From G965233625 sp965233625 (GTDB lineage Bacteria; Planctomycetota; Planctomycetia; Pirellulales; Pirellulaceae), in assembly GCA_965233625.1 (NCBI GenBank), contig OZ247499.1:4464001-4528000 (forward strand): DNA of 64,000 nucleotides, given 5' to 3'. Below the pieces are notes generated by a model, which searched no databases, was not told the DNA's origin, and saw only the letters and a list, made by a program, of their open reading frames with translations. This document shows, in pieces, positions 7,531-16,928 of this stretch (its first letter is position 1; each line of letters starts with the position of its first letter). Both the position numbers and the translations under genes were made by a program.

Positions 7531-10170
7531 ATGTCTGCGCAAGTCCTGCCCATTTCGTACCTATTCCACGGTTTCACCCCATCACACGCTATGGCGGCGA
7601 AGTTCCATTCTGCGATTGAATTAGTGCCTTGCCGGCAACTTCTGCACTGTGTTGTCGCTGCGGGTGTGGTGTGCTGCGCGCTGCTGGTTTGCGACGTGGA
7701 ACCGGCTGCTGCGGAAGAAGCAGAATTAAGCCTGCCTAAGGTGCAGGCGTTCTTTCAGAACAACTGTGCTCGCTGTCACGGCGGTGAAGAACCCAAGGGC
7801 GAATTCTCTTTGAGCCAGCTGCGCGAGATGACACACCCTGGCGCCGCCGGGCAGTGGGAACGCGCACTGGACGCGTTGCAAAGCGGCGAGATGCCGCCAG
7901 AAGATCAACCGCAGCCCACCCGCGCTGAGCGTGAGCAGGTGTCGAAGTGGATTAACGCGGCGCTGCGCCGCAACGCCGCCGGGAAGCCTGCTGCGGAACC
8001 GGCCGTAAAGATGCGACGGCTGACGAATTTTGAATACGAGAATACGATGCGCGATCTGCTGGGCTTCCGGCTGAAGCTGATCGATCATCTGCCGCGCGAC
8101 CCGGTAAAGGCGTACAAGTTCAACAACACGGCGGAATTCATGCTGCTGGGGCCGGAGCAGATTAGCCGCTATCTGGAATGTGCACGCAAGGCGATGGCCA
8201 GTGCCATTGTCGACCCGCAGAAGCCAGAGGTGCATCGCACCCGGCGCGAGTGGAACAGCGGCGGCAACTATCGCGGTCTGGGCGCCGACGAAGTGGGCGT
8301 GTGGGGCAACCGGCGGAACACGGCGGCCAACGGCATGCGGCTGAAGAGCTACCCGGCAACGGGTGAATTCCGCATCCGCCTTCAGACGTCGGCCATCCTT
8401 CCGCCGGGCATCCAGGAGATGCCGCTACGGCTGGTGATGGGCTACGACCTGGGCGAAAACAGTTCGACATTGCAGATCGAACCGGTCGGCACGATGCGGC
8501 TGTCCAACAATCCCGACAACCCGGCGGTGTATGAATTCCGCGGCCGTATTGAGAACTACCCGCCCCGTCCGGCCAAAAAAGTACGCGGGCGGCTGATGCC
8601 GCCGACGCTGACCATCACGCCGCAGAACCTGTACGACGACGGCACGCTGAACGACGGGCAGCGGCAGTTAGAGATGCCTCGCGCGGTGATTAACTGGATG
8701 GAATTCGAAGGGCCTATCGTCGAGCCGTGGCCGCCGGAGCATCACCGCCGCATCCTGTTTGACTCGCCACTGCGGGAAAGCGACCCGCAGGCGTACGCGG
8801 AAGCGGTGATCAAGCGGTTCATGTCACGGGCGTACCGGCGGCCGGCAACCGCGGCGGAAGTTGCCCGGTTTGTCAAAGTCTATGAACTGGTCGCTGCCGA
8901 AGCCGCCACAATGGAACAGGCGATGCGTGAGACGCTGGCGATGGTCCTGGTGTCGCCACAGTTTCTGTATCACACCACGGCCAGCGAAGAGGTTCCCGCA
9001 GCGTACGAACTGGCTTCACGGCTTTCGTACTTCCTGTGGGGCAGCATGCCCGACGAGGAACTGCTGAAGCTGGCCGCCAGCAACAAGCTGCTTGAACCGG
9101 CCGTCACCGCCCAGCAGGTCCGCCGCCTGCTGACGGACGACCGGGCGGAGGATTTTGTCGATAACTTCGCCACGCAGTGGCTGAGTCTGGCGAAGATGAA
9201 AACCGTGCCGCTGAACCGCGAGCTGTTTCCGCGGTTTCTGTACTACGTGCCACGCGGCGAACGGGCAGGCACCGAGATGCCTTATCGCCCCACGATCCGC
9301 GACTACATGCACCAGGAGACGGTCGGCTTTATCGCCGAGTTGATCCGTCGCAACGCCAGCGTGCTGAACATCGTAGATTCGGACTTTGCATTCTTGAATC
9401 AGCCGCTGGCGGCGCATTATGGCGTTGAAGGAGTGCAGGGTGACAAGCTTCGTCCCGTACCCTTGAAGCCGCAGCATCAACTGGGCGGGCTGTTGACGCA
9501 TGGTTCGGTGCTGGTGGGCAACGGCACGGGCTCGGCGCCGCATCCGATCTACCGCGCGGTGTGGTTGCGGGAAGCGATTCTGGGCGACGAAGTGGCGCCG
9601 CCGCCCGCGGATGTGCCCGCGCTGACAGATACGGCGGGCGAGTCGGCCGAGACGGCGCTGACGATTAAGGATCTGCTGCGTAAACACCGTCAGAAAGAAA
9701 GCTGTAACAACTGCCACGCCCGGCTGGATCCGTGGGGCATTCCGTTTGAACACTACAACGCCACCGGCAGGTTTCAGCCGGTCATCCCCAAGCAAGGCAC
9801 TCGCGTCAGCAGCTTCAACGGGAAGAACCACGGCGACCTGGCGGGCTATCAGAAATATCTACAATCGCTCAATACGGTCACGGTGGATGCATCGGCCAAG
9901 CTGCCCGGCGGCCCGGAGGTTCAGGGAATGGCCGGACTGAAACAATACCTGAAAAATGAACGGCAGGATGATATCGCCCGCAACATCATCCGCCGGTTGA
10001 TGACGTACGGCGCCGGGCGGGAACTAACCTGGCGGGACCGGTTCGTCCTTGACGATTTACTCAAGCAGGCCCGCGACAACGGCTATAAGTTGCAGGATAT
10101 GATTATCGCGATCTGTTGCAGCGAAACATTCCGCAACGGAAACGACAAAGGAACCAACCATGGCGCGTAA
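7531..10170 (+). CDS. DUF1592-type multidomain cytochrome c protein
   Basis: Large secreted protein (879 residues) of the planctomycete/verrucomicrobial DUF1587-DUF1592-DUF1588-DUF1585 family. A hydrophobic stretch at residues 38-54 is the export signal. A haem motif CARCH is at 79-83, followed by DUF1587 (MRRLTNFEYENTMRDLLGF), DUF1595 (RFMSRAYRRPATAAEV), DUF1592 (SRLSYFLWGSMPDEELLKLA), DUF1588 (GGLLTHGSVLVGNGTGSAP, then a second haem motif CNNCH in NNCHARLDPWG) and DUF1585 (IARNIIRRLMTYGAGRELTW). Presumed periplasmic redox role, substrate unknown. The DUF1552 gene starts 11 bp before this stop codon, so the two are translationally coupled, as is usual for this pair. Confidence 0.92.
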   Translation: MSAQVLPISYLFHGFTPSHAMAAKFHSAIELVPCRQLLHCVVAAGVVCCALLVCDVEPAAAEEAELSLPKVQAFFQNNCARCHGGEEPKGEFSLSQLREMTHPGAAGQWERALDALQSGEMPPEDQPQPTRAEREQVSKWINAALRRNAAGKPAAEPAVKMRRLTNFEYENTMRDLLGFRLKLIDHLPRDPVKAYKFNNTAEFMLLGPEQISRYLECARKAMASAIVDPQKPEVHRTRREWNSGGNYRGLGADEVGVWGNRRNTAANGMRLKSYPATGEFRIRLQTSAILPPGIQEMPLRLVMGYDLGENSSTLQIEPVGTMRLSNNPDNPAVYEFRGRIENYPPRPAKKVRGRLMPPTLTITPQNLYDDGTLNDGQRQLEMPRAVINWMEFEGPIVEPWPPEHHRRILFDSPLRESDPQAYAEAVIKRFMSRAYRRPATAAEVARFVKVYELVAAEAATMEQAMRETLAMVLVSPQFLYHTTASEEVPAAYELASRLSYFLWGSMPDEELLKLAASNKLLEPAVTAQQVRRLLTDDRAEDFVDNFATQWLSLAKMKTVPLNRELFPRFLYYVPRGERAGTEMPYRPTIRDYMHQETVGFIAELIRRNASVLNIVDSDFAFLNQPLAAHYGVEGVQGDKLRPVPLKPQHQLGGLLTHGSVLVGNGTGSAPHPIYRAVWLREAILGDEVAPPPADVPALTDTAGESAETALTIKDLLRKHRQKESCNNCHARLDPWGIPFEHYNATGRFQPVIPKQGTRVSSFNGKNHGDLAGYQKYLQSLNTVTVDASAKLPGGPEVQGMAGLKQYLKNERQDDIARNIIRRLMTYGAGRELTWRDRFVLDDLLKQARDNGYKLQDMIIAICCSETFRNGNDKGTNHGA

Positions 10171-11542
10171 ATCCTGGCATCTGAACCGGCGGGCGCTACT
10201 GCGGGGCGGCGGGCTGGCGTTGGGTCTGCCACTGCTGCAAAGCATGGGCGCCGGTCGGCTGTGCGGCGGCGAAACCGCTGCGGCTGCATCTGGCGGCCTG
10301 CCCAAACGGATGCTTGTCAGCTACTTCGCCTACGGCGCCTACATGCCCGATGGACCGGCGGGCATTCCTACAAAGCAGGGGCCGCATAACGAATGGAGCT
10401 GGTGGCCCTGCCGCGAGCCGGGGCCGCTGACCTTCAATAAATCGTCGGCGCCGTTCGCACCGCTGAAAGATTCCGTCAGCTACCTCCGCGGGCTCGATCA
10501 CGCGGGCGGCTGGTCGCTGGGCGGGCATAGCTCGGGCGATGTTTTCGCCACCGGCGCGGATATGAAAGAACGGGAGAAGACGAACAACATCTCCATCGAT
10601 CAGGTCGCGGCCAATCACCTGGGGCACCAGACGCGTTACCCGTCTCTGGTTTTAGGAACCGAAGGCGGCACAGGTTCGTACGGTTCGGCTAAAACACTTT
10701 CGCACCGCGGACCGGGACGGCCGGTTCCTTCGCTGCATAAGCCGCAGGAAATCTTTAACCGCATGTTTCAGCCTTATGCCGGCAAGGGAATCGAAAAGGT
10801 CCGCGCCGGACTGAAGCGTGAGGCGAGCATCTTAGACCTGATGCTGGAACACAGCCGCAGCTTTAAGAACCAGTTGGGACAGGCCGACGGCGCCAAGGTG
10901 GACGAATATCTGGAATCGATCCGCGCGCTGGAGAAACGCGTCGAACGCACCAGCCAGTGGACCCACCAGCCGCTGCCAGAAGTTGACACCAAGGGACTGA
11001 ACCTGGAGGTTTCGCACAAAGAACCACAGGAATATATCCGCTGCATGTACGACCTGGTGTACCTTGCGTTTCAGACCGATTGCACCCGCTACGCCACCTT
11101 GATGCTGGAAAGTGAGCAGTCTTCCAATAGTGAACTGTGGAACTACGCCACGTACACGCTGGGCTACAAAGGCGCCACGCACGACATCGCCCACAAGCGG
11201 CCCGCCGACTATGCCGGGCAGTGGGACCGCTGGCGGGCAGAGCAGCATGCATACTTTTTGAAGCGGCTGCAGGAGACGCCCGAGGGCGACGGCAACATGC
11301 TCGACCGCACGGTGGTGCTGTGGGGTTCGGCCCATCCGCACGCTTCGCACAGTACGAAGAATTATCCGATCCAACTGGCAGGCGGAAACCACTTAGGCTT
11401 CAAGCACGGCAAACTGCACGCTTTCGAAGACGACAAGAAAGTCCCGCTGGCCAACCTGTTTGTTTCCATGTTGAACGCCGTCGGCGTGCCCACCCAACAA
11501 TTCGCCGATTCCACCGGCGTGATGAGCGATCTGCGCGGGTAA
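10160..11542 (+). CDS. DUF1552 domain-containing secreted protein
   Basis: 460 residues. A Tat-like N terminus (NRRALLRGGGLALGLPLLQ) indicates export of a folded protein. Body motifs match DUF1552: LRGLDHAGGWSLGGHSSGD, SIDQVAANHLG, and the late metal-site-like stretch RTVVLWGSAHPHASHSTKNY. DUF1552 is related to DUF1501 and to the alkaline phosphatase/sulfatase superfamily fold. ATG overlaps the end of the DUF1592 gene by 11 bp with AAAGGAA upstream. The pair is taken to act together in the periplasm; the reaction is not known. Confidence 0.9.
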   Translation: MARKSWHLNRRALLRGGGLALGLPLLQSMGAGRLCGGETAAAASGGLPKRMLVSYFAYGAYMPDGPAGIPTKQGPHNEWSWWPCREPGPLTFNKSSAPFAPLKDSVSYLRGLDHAGGWSLGGHSSGDVFATGADMKEREKTNNISIDQVAANHLGHQTRYPSLVLGTEGGTGSYGSAKTLSHRGPGRPVPSLHKPQEIFNRMFQPYAGKGIEKVRAGLKREASILDLMLEHSRSFKNQLGQADGAKVDEYLESIRALEKRVERTSQWTHQPLPEVDTKGLNLEVSHKEPQEYIRCMYDLVYLAFQTDCTRYATLMLESEQSSNSELWNYATYTLGYKGATHDIAHKRPADYAGQWDRWRAEQHAYFLKRLQETPEGDGNMLDRTVVLWGSAHPHASHSTKNYPIQLAGGNHLGFKHGKLHAFEDDKKVPLANLFVSMLNAVGVPTQQFADSTGVMSDLRG

Positions 11543-11634
11543 GGAAAGAATATTTGCACGCATATGGGTGCGGATATTATTCTGGGCAACACCGCGAATC
11601 TTCCCGGCTCTCCCGGCGCGAAGGTGATGCTGTG

Positions 11635-11674
11635 CCCCCTCACCCTAACCCTCTCCCCAGAGGGGCGAGGGGAC
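11635..11674. repeat. Family-B palindromic repeat, copy B2
   Basis: Same orientation as B1: CCCCCTCACCCTAACCCTCT then the inverted arm after CCCCAGAGGGG. Sits between the DUF1552 stop and the sulfatase start, in a 175-bp gap with nothing else recognisable. Confidence 0.75.
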
Positions 11675-11717
11675 CTGATGCTACGCCCGGATAACGCCAC
11701 TACCTTGTAGGATTCTC

Positions 11718-13184
11718 ATGCCCTTAGAGCAACGTCCACTATTTCGTCCGTTTAGCGTCTGTCTTTGCATCGTTCTTGCAATCTTGTGCGGGCACTCTGC
11801 TCACGCTGCGAAGAAGATGAATGTGCTGTTCATTGCGGCGGATGATATGAACTGCGACCTGAGTGTGTATGGCAACTCGCAGGTGCAGACGCCGAATCTG
11901 CAGCGCCTGGCCAAGCAGGGTGTGCGGTTTGATAACGCGTATTGCCAGCAGCCGCTGTGCGGCCCGAGCCGGGCGAGTCTGATGACGGGACTGCGGCCCG
12001 ACACGCTGGATATGCATACGCTGAAGCATGAACTGCGTGCGAAGAATCCTGACGTGGTGACGCTGGGGCAGTTGTTCCGTAACAACGGATACTTCTCAGC
12101 GCGTGCGGGCAAGATCTATCACTATGGCAATCCGTCGATGATCGGGACCGATGGCAACGACGATCCGAAGACCTGGGACCAGCGTTTCAACCCGGCAGGT
12201 ATCGACCGCAAGCAGGAAGATAACATCACGCGGTACGGCGGAAACACGAAACCCCGCAAAGGCGGTCTAGGCATCTCGATGGCCTGGTGGGACCCGGAGA
12301 GCGAAGACGAGCAGCACACCGACGGCATGGTGGCTGAGAAGATTGTCGAACTGATTAAACAGAACAAAGACAAACCGTTCTTCCTGGCTGCCGGTTTCTT
12401 CAATCCGCATTGCCCCTACGTGGCGCCCAGAAAGTATTTCGACCAGTATCCGCTCGACAAGATCACGATGCCCGATCTGGACGAGGCGAAGAAGGATCTG
12501 GAAGACGTGCCCGCCATGGCCATTCAGCGCGACACCCGCAACTGGCCGTATTACTTCAAGGGCGTGAGTGTGGAACAGGCCCGCAAGTGCAAACAGGCTT
12601 ACTACGCCTGCAACTCGTTCGTAGACGCGCAGGTAGGCAAGCTGCTGGATGCGCTGGAAGCAAATGGTCTGATGGAAAACACGGTGATCGTCTTCTGGTC
12701 CGACCACGGTTACTTCCTGGGCGAGAAAGGCCTGTGGTACAAACGCAAAGCCTTTGAACGCTCGGCCCGTATGCCGCTGATCATCTCGGCGCCGGGTCTT
12801 GCCAAAGGCGCCGCCAGCCAGAAGCCGGTGGAACTGGTGGATCTCTACCCGACGCTGGCTGACCTTTGTGGCCTGAAGGCGCCAGAAAATCTACAAGGCG
12901 CCTCTCTGCAGCCGCTGCTGAAAGATCCCGCTTCGGCCACTTGGAAGAAGCCAGCTGTGACACAGGTATGGCACAACAAAAACGCGTGGGGCTATTCGAT
13001 CCGCACGGAGCGATACCGCTATACCGAATGGTTAGAAGGCAAAGCGGGCCGCGAGCTGTACGACCATGCGAACGACCCTGGTGAAGTGCACAATCTGGCA
13101 GATAAGCCGGACCACCAAGCGACGGTCGCCAAGCTCTCAGCAGCGTTAAAAGACTTTGTGCAACTCAAGCCGCACAAACGCTGA
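11718..13184 (+). CDS. Secreted sulfatase, iduronate-2-sulfatase-like
   Basis: Arylsulfatase-superfamily enzyme (488 residues) that hydrolyses sulfate esters, most likely on polysaccharides. Signal peptide at residues 1-30 ending HSAHA. Metal ligands in FIAADDMN (Asp42-Asp43). The formylglycine signature CGPSRASLMTG starts at Cys81 (C-x-P-S-R), so a sulfatase-modifying enzyme would be needed. SDHGYFLGEKGLWYKR supplies further metal and sulfate ligands. The order and the insert near AWWDPESEDEQH resemble iduronate-2-sulfatase-like family S1 members common in planctomycetes. Start ATG has AGGA upstream. Not clearly in an operon. Confidence 0.92.
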   Translation: MPLEQRPLFRPFSVCLCIVLAILCGHSAHAAKKMNVLFIAADDMNCDLSVYGNSQVQTPNLQRLAKQGVRFDNAYCQQPLCGPSRASLMTGLRPDTLDMHTLKHELRAKNPDVVTLGQLFRNNGYFSARAGKIYHYGNPSMIGTDGNDDPKTWDQRFNPAGIDRKQEDNITRYGGNTKPRKGGLGISMAWWDPESEDEQHTDGMVAEKIVELIKQNKDKPFFLAAGFFNPHCPYVAPRKYFDQYPLDKITMPDLDEAKKDLEDVPAMAIQRDTRNWPYYFKGVSVEQARKCKQAYYACNSFVDAQVGKLLDALEANGLMENTVIVFWSDHGYFLGEKGLWYKRKAFERSARMPLIISAPGLAKGAASQKPVELVDLYPTLADLCGLKAPENLQGASLQPLLKDPASATWKKPAVTQVWHNKNAWGYSIRTERYRYTEWLEGKAGRELYDHANDPGEVHNLADKPDHQATVAKLSAALKDFVQLKPHKR

Positions 13185-13209
13185 GTGATGCTAGAAGGTA
13201 CTTCTTGCT

Positions 13210-13246
13210 CCCTCGCCCCTTTGGGGAGAGGGCTGGGGTGAGGGGA
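13210..13246. repeat. Family-B palindromic repeat, copy B3 (inverted)
   Basis: Inverted copy (CCCTCGCCCCTTTGGGGAGA, then GGGCTGGGGTGAGGGG). With B4, 75 bp further on in the opposite orientation, it makes an inverted pair in the gap between the convergent sulfatase and fliS genes. Confidence 0.75.
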
Positions 13247-13322
13247 AGCACTTCTGTATCTGTTCTGGCGAATGCTATTCGCTTTCTAAATGCTGCATAA
13301 GTCTTTCAGGCTGTAGGTTGTA

Positions 13323-13362
13323 TCCCCTCACCCTAACCCTCTCCCCAAAGGGGCGAGGGGAC
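13323..13362. repeat. Family-B palindromic repeat, copy B4
   Basis: Forward copy with CCCCAAAGGGG at its centre, the intact form of the site that is split at 25572-25836. Lies 34 bp beyond the fliS stop, so it could end the fliS transcript. Confidence 0.75.
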
Positions 13363-13395
13363 GTGATTCGGGGCGCTGCGTGTGTTTGGCCGGCG

Positions 13396-13929
13396 TTATG
13401 CTTCGAAAGAGAAACCGCCGCTTGGCGCTGCGGTGCTGCTGGCGGGGATGGGGTTGCGGGCTGCGGGTGGCGGTGTGCTGGCTGGTGCGTCGGAGGGGGT
13501 GTTGCGGGTGGTGATTTCCTGCCGCACGCTTGCCGCGGCCATACCAGGCGCCACACCTTGCGAGTGTTTTTCGCAGACCTCCTGCCAGGTCACGCGTTCT
13601 TCTTCCAGAATGGTCAGCACCTTCTTGAGTTTATCTGCGTCGCGGTGCAGCTGTGCTTCGGTAAGGTGCTGAAACAGGAAGAGGTAGATGGCGGCGACTT
13701 TGCGCGCCAGGTCGCTCTCTTCGCCTTTGATCGTCATTAGCAGTTCGCTGACGATGCTGCGGCAACGCACGATCGACTCGAAGGCAGCGTCGTTGTCGCC
13801 CTGCTCCCAATGGTTGAGCGTGACGTTGGCGAAGCGGATGGCGCCGTCGATCAGCATCAGCCGCAGCTTCTGCGGCGTGGCGGTCATCAGTTGCGTTTCG
13901 AGGTACGTATTGCGTGCGGCTTGTGTCAT
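13396..13929 (-). CDS. fliS: Flagellar export chaperone FliS
   Basis: FliS binds the C-terminal end of flagellin in the cytosol and prevents premature polymerisation. The first 130 residues match the family: NTYLETQLMTATPQKLRLML (the Y..t.v.taspeeLi.mLydga pattern), then four helices including SELLMTIKGEESDLARKVAA and YLFLFQHLTEAQL. The protein is 177 residues against a usual 120-140; the extra C terminus is a Pro/Ala-rich tail of about 45 residues. Located 133 bp downstream of fliD, with flagellin upstream, the common late flagellar order. Confidence 0.9.
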   Translation of the reverse strand: MTQAARNTYLETQLMTATPQKLRLMLIDGAIRFANVTLNHWEQGDNDAAFESIVRCRSIVSELLMTIKGEESDLARKVAAIYLFLFQHLTEAQLHRDADKLKKVLTILEEERVTWQEVCEKHSQGVAPGMAAASVRQEITTRNTPSDAPASTPPPAARNPIPASSTAAPSGGFSFEA

Positions 13930-14062
13930 CGCGGCGCCCGGTTATAGCGGAAGGGAAAGGACTGCGTCTCTTTCAGTCGTCGGCATGCCACAGCTTCAGC
14001 ATCAGCGCGCGGGCGCAAAGTACGGGTTATACCGGCTGCGTCCGGGCTGCGACCTAAGCGTT

Positions 14063-16819
14063 TTAGCTGGACGAAGCCGCCGTTAGCGGGGGCAACGCCT
14101 GAATGGCGCCGATGGCCGACAGATTGTTCTGCAGCTTTCCGATCACCGATTCCATGTTGTAGAACTTGGTGAGCAGGTTTTCGCGTTCACGCTCCAGCCG
14201 CGAAGTGAAGAAATCGATCCGCTGCGTGTTCACATCAATCCGCGCCTGCAACGCCACCGCGCGGTTGACCAGCAGAGAACTTTCTTCGCCCGCCAGCGTT
14301 TCGATCAACGCCGAAACTTTATTGGCGAAGCCAACCGTTTCCGTCGTAAAGAACTCCTCCACCGCATCTGCGTCTGAGGCGAACTTGGCTTCCGCCCGTG
14401 CTTTATCCAGAGACAGTTTGCCCTTGTCGTTAATCGTAATGCCCACTTCCGCCAGCGACTGAATCGGGCCGGCGTTGAAGAAGCGGCTGGTGACAAGGGC
14501 TGACACTTCCGACTCGACCCGCAAGGCTTCGTTTGAACCCGCCAGCGGCCCCTTCGTGTTTTCTTCTGCATTGAAGAACGTGAAGTTGTCGAGGGAGTCG
14601 CGTAGTTTGTTGTACGAATCTACGAACAGCTGCAAGTTACTGATCGTCTGGCTGCTGGTCTGATTCACGGAAACGGTCACCGGGCTATCGGACGTTCCGG
14701 TGATATTCAGTTCTACGCCTTCCAGGATGCTATCGAAGGTATTGGACGAAGACGAAGCGAGAATGCCCGCCGATCCGCTGCCGCCGAACAGCAGCAATGC
14801 GTCCTGCGCTTTTGTGATCTCGGTAAAACGGAACGAAGTATCACGGGCGTCGATCTGTAATTCGCCCTCGCTGCCCGCCGTCTGACTGACCAGCGACAGC
14901 CGGAAGGGTGTGGCGCCGGAACCATCGGCAAAGATCGACGCGGAAACACCCGCGCCCGAGGCGTTGATCTTATCGACCAGGTCTTCCAGCGAATCTTCTT
15001 CGCCAATTTCAAATTCAAAAACGGTGGAGCCATCGACGACGGTGGTCAGCTGCCCGTTGATGTCAATTTCTTTGGTTCCGCCCAGCAGATGCAGGTCTGC
15101 GGCAGCAGTGCCCGAACCGGACTCGCGGACGGAGATTTCGCCTTCGCCCGAGGTATCGATCAGCAGAATGCCGTCGCCGCTATCGTTGATGCGGGCTTTG
15201 ACTTTGAGCGAGAGGCCGTTCACCGCATCGATCACATCGCCCACGGTTTCGATGCCCAGCGCGGCGATATTCACGGCGCCGCTTTTGCCTTCACCATCTT
15301 CAATGATGAAAGAATTACCCGCCACACCGCGGCCGCCGTTCAGTTCGGAAAGCAGCGTCTGTTCGCTAACCGTCTGACGATCGAGCGAACCGGTATCGAA
15401 GCTGCTGACCGTATCGTTGACGACCAGCCCCAACGCCTCGGCGCTGTTGGTGGCGTCGGCCGATGCGATGATGAGCGAACCGGAACTGCCGGTGTTATCG
15501 GTAATGGTGATGCCGTTGCGCGCGTCGTTGACGCGGGCCGAGACGTCGATCCCTGCGTCGTTAATCGCGTCGATCACTTCGTCCAGCGTTTCGGCGCCGG
15601 AAAGATCAACCGTGGCGGTGGCGCCGGCGCGATTGGTGATATCGATGCTGCCCAGGTCCGCACTGCCGTTGCCGCCGCTGAGGCTGGTGAGCAGCGAGGA
15701 TTTCAGCCCCTGCTGAAGTTTTGTGCCGGTGATAACGCCGCCCACGGCAGCGCCGGTCAGACCTAGATCTTCGGCAACACTTCCCGAAAGAGCGCTCTCA
15801 ACGGTGAACTCGCCGGCGCCGCCGGTTAAGTCGGTCAGCTCAAGACGGTCGCCGTCCGCGCTGATCGAAGCTTGCAGCTTGGCAGGGTCGGCAGCGTTGA
15901 TGGTTTCAATCAGGTCGCCGAGTGTGCGTTCGCTTCCGGCTTCTTCTCCTTCGCCTGCGACGGCGAGAAAATCAATCGAAAGCGCAGTACCGTCGCTAAG
16001 GGTAACGGAAAGATCAGCCAGCGAACTATTGAGGCTGACACCGGCGCCGTCGTTCAGCCGTTCCAGCAGAATGTTCTCGTTCAGGCTGAGGATGTCCTGC
16101 CCGGTTGCGGTCGAGGCGGCAACATCGATGTTCACCAGGCCCAGGTCGGCCGCCGTCGAACCGCCGCCGGATTCCTGCACCTGAAGGTTGGCGGTGGTAG
16201 AGCCGGTGTTATCGACCAGGCGGATGCTGTCGCCGGTGGCTTCCGCGGTGACGTCGATATCGTCGGTCTGATTGATCGCTTGCAGCACATCGTCGATGGT
16301 CTGGGCGAACCGCAGATCGACGACGGCGGAAGTGCCGCTGCGATCGGTGATTTTGATTTTGCCGCGTTGCACGCCGGCGCCGCCATTGAGCGTTTCCAGC
16401 GACGCCGCGTTATCGACAAAGCCGCCAGAAGAAATCCGCAGTGTGCCTGTGCCCAGCGGATCGGTACGGCTGGCGACGCCGCTGCCCAGCAGCTGGTGGG
16501 TCTGCGCCTGACGCACGGGCGTGAATTCGTAATCGCCCAGCACGGGTTGCCCGGTGACATTGGCGGTGAGTAGTGATGAGTTGGAGGAATTGACCGTGGT
16601 GGCCTGGAAGACGTCCGGGTTCGACAGTTTCTCTGCTGCGAACTGCACTCCCAGCACCTGCGCGGTCAGCTGTGTGACGGCCAGTTGTTGCTGCTGCAAG
16701 CCCTGATTGCGGACGACCAGCGCGTTGCGCGGCTGCGCGGAAACGGCGATTAGCTGATCCACGGTGTCCGTAATGGGCACGCCGGTAATGATGCCGACGT
16801 TGGATTGAATTCTTCCCAT
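14063..16819 (-). CDS. fliD: Flagellar filament cap protein FliD, enlarged
   Basis: Filament cap/hook-associated protein 2, which folds exported flagellin at the filament tip. The N-terminal FliD domain (GIITGVPITDTVDQLIAVSA, residues 9-28) and the C-terminal domain (SYNKLRDSLDNFTFFN, then LLTKFYNMESVIGKLQ) are clear. It is 918 residues, about twice the enterobacterial length. The extra part is four tandem flagellin-IN-like modules starting near residues 142, 252, 378 and 490, each opening with L..LN.G.GV and ending in a DNTG/DLTGG turn. Reads in the same direction as flagellin upstream; hairpins at 16856-16916 separate the two transcripts. Confidence 0.93.
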   Translation of the reverse strand: MGRIQSNVGIITGVPITDTVDQLIAVSAQPRNALVVRNQGLQQQQLAVTQLTAQVLGVQFAAEKLSNPDVFQATTVNSSNSSLLTANVTGQPVLGDYEFTPVRQAQTHQLLGSGVASRTDPLGTGTLRISSGGFVDNAASLETLNGGAGVQRGKIKITDRSGTSAVVDLRFAQTIDDVLQAINQTDDIDVTAEATGDSIRLVDNTGSTTANLQVQESGGGSTAADLGLVNIDVAASTATGQDILSLNENILLERLNDGAGVSLNSSLADLSVTLSDGTALSIDFLAVAGEGEEAGSERTLGDLIETINAADPAKLQASISADGDRLELTDLTGGAGEFTVESALSGSVAEDLGLTGAAVGGVITGTKLQQGLKSSLLTSLSGGNGSADLGSIDITNRAGATATVDLSGAETLDEVIDAINDAGIDVSARVNDARNGITITDNTGSSGSLIIASADATNSAEALGLVVNDTVSSFDTGSLDRQTVSEQTLLSELNGGRGVAGNSFIIEDGEGKSGAVNIAALGIETVGDVIDAVNGLSLKVKARINDSGDGILLIDTSGEGEISVRESGSGTAAADLHLLGGTKEIDINGQLTTVVDGSTVFEFEIGEEDSLEDLVDKINASGAGVSASIFADGSGATPFRLSLVSQTAGSEGELQIDARDTSFRFTEITKAQDALLLFGGSGSAGILASSSSNTFDSILEGVELNITGTSDSPVTVSVNQTSSQTISNLQLFVDSYNKLRDSLDNFTFFNAEENTKGPLAGSNEALRVESEVSALVTSRFFNAGPIQSLAEVGITINDKGKLSLDKARAEAKFASDADAVEEFFTTETVGFANKVSALIETLAGEESSLLVNRAVALQARIDVNTQRIDFFTSRLERERENLLTKFYNMESVIGKLQNNLSAIGAIQALPPLTAASSS

Positions 16820-16855
16820 TTCTTCGCCCTGCTACCTACATTTATTTACGCAGAA

Positions 16856-16887
16856 AACCGCCGCCCCCTTTTTCAGAGGCGGCGGTT
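16856..16887 (-). terminator. Rho-independent terminator after flagellin
   Basis: On the reverse strand a 10-bp stem AACCGCCGCC/GGCGGCGGTT encloses a 12-nt loop and is followed by TTTTCTG. It lies about 40 bp after the flagellin stop codon and before fliD, so it should limit flagellin read-through into fliD. Confidence 0.7.
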
Positions 16888-16899
16888 CTGTTTTTGCGC

Positions 16900-16916
16900 G
16901 GGTTCTGTGAACCCGT
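16900..16916 (-). terminator. Short hairpin after flagellin
   Basis: Perfect 7-bp stem CGGGTTC/GAACCCG around a 3-nt loop, directly after the flagellin stop and before the larger terminator. On the reverse strand it is followed by CGCAAAAACAG, not a U run, so it may be an mRNA-protecting hairpin rather than a terminator. Confidence 0.45.
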
Positions 16917-16928
16917 TCTTAGAACGGA

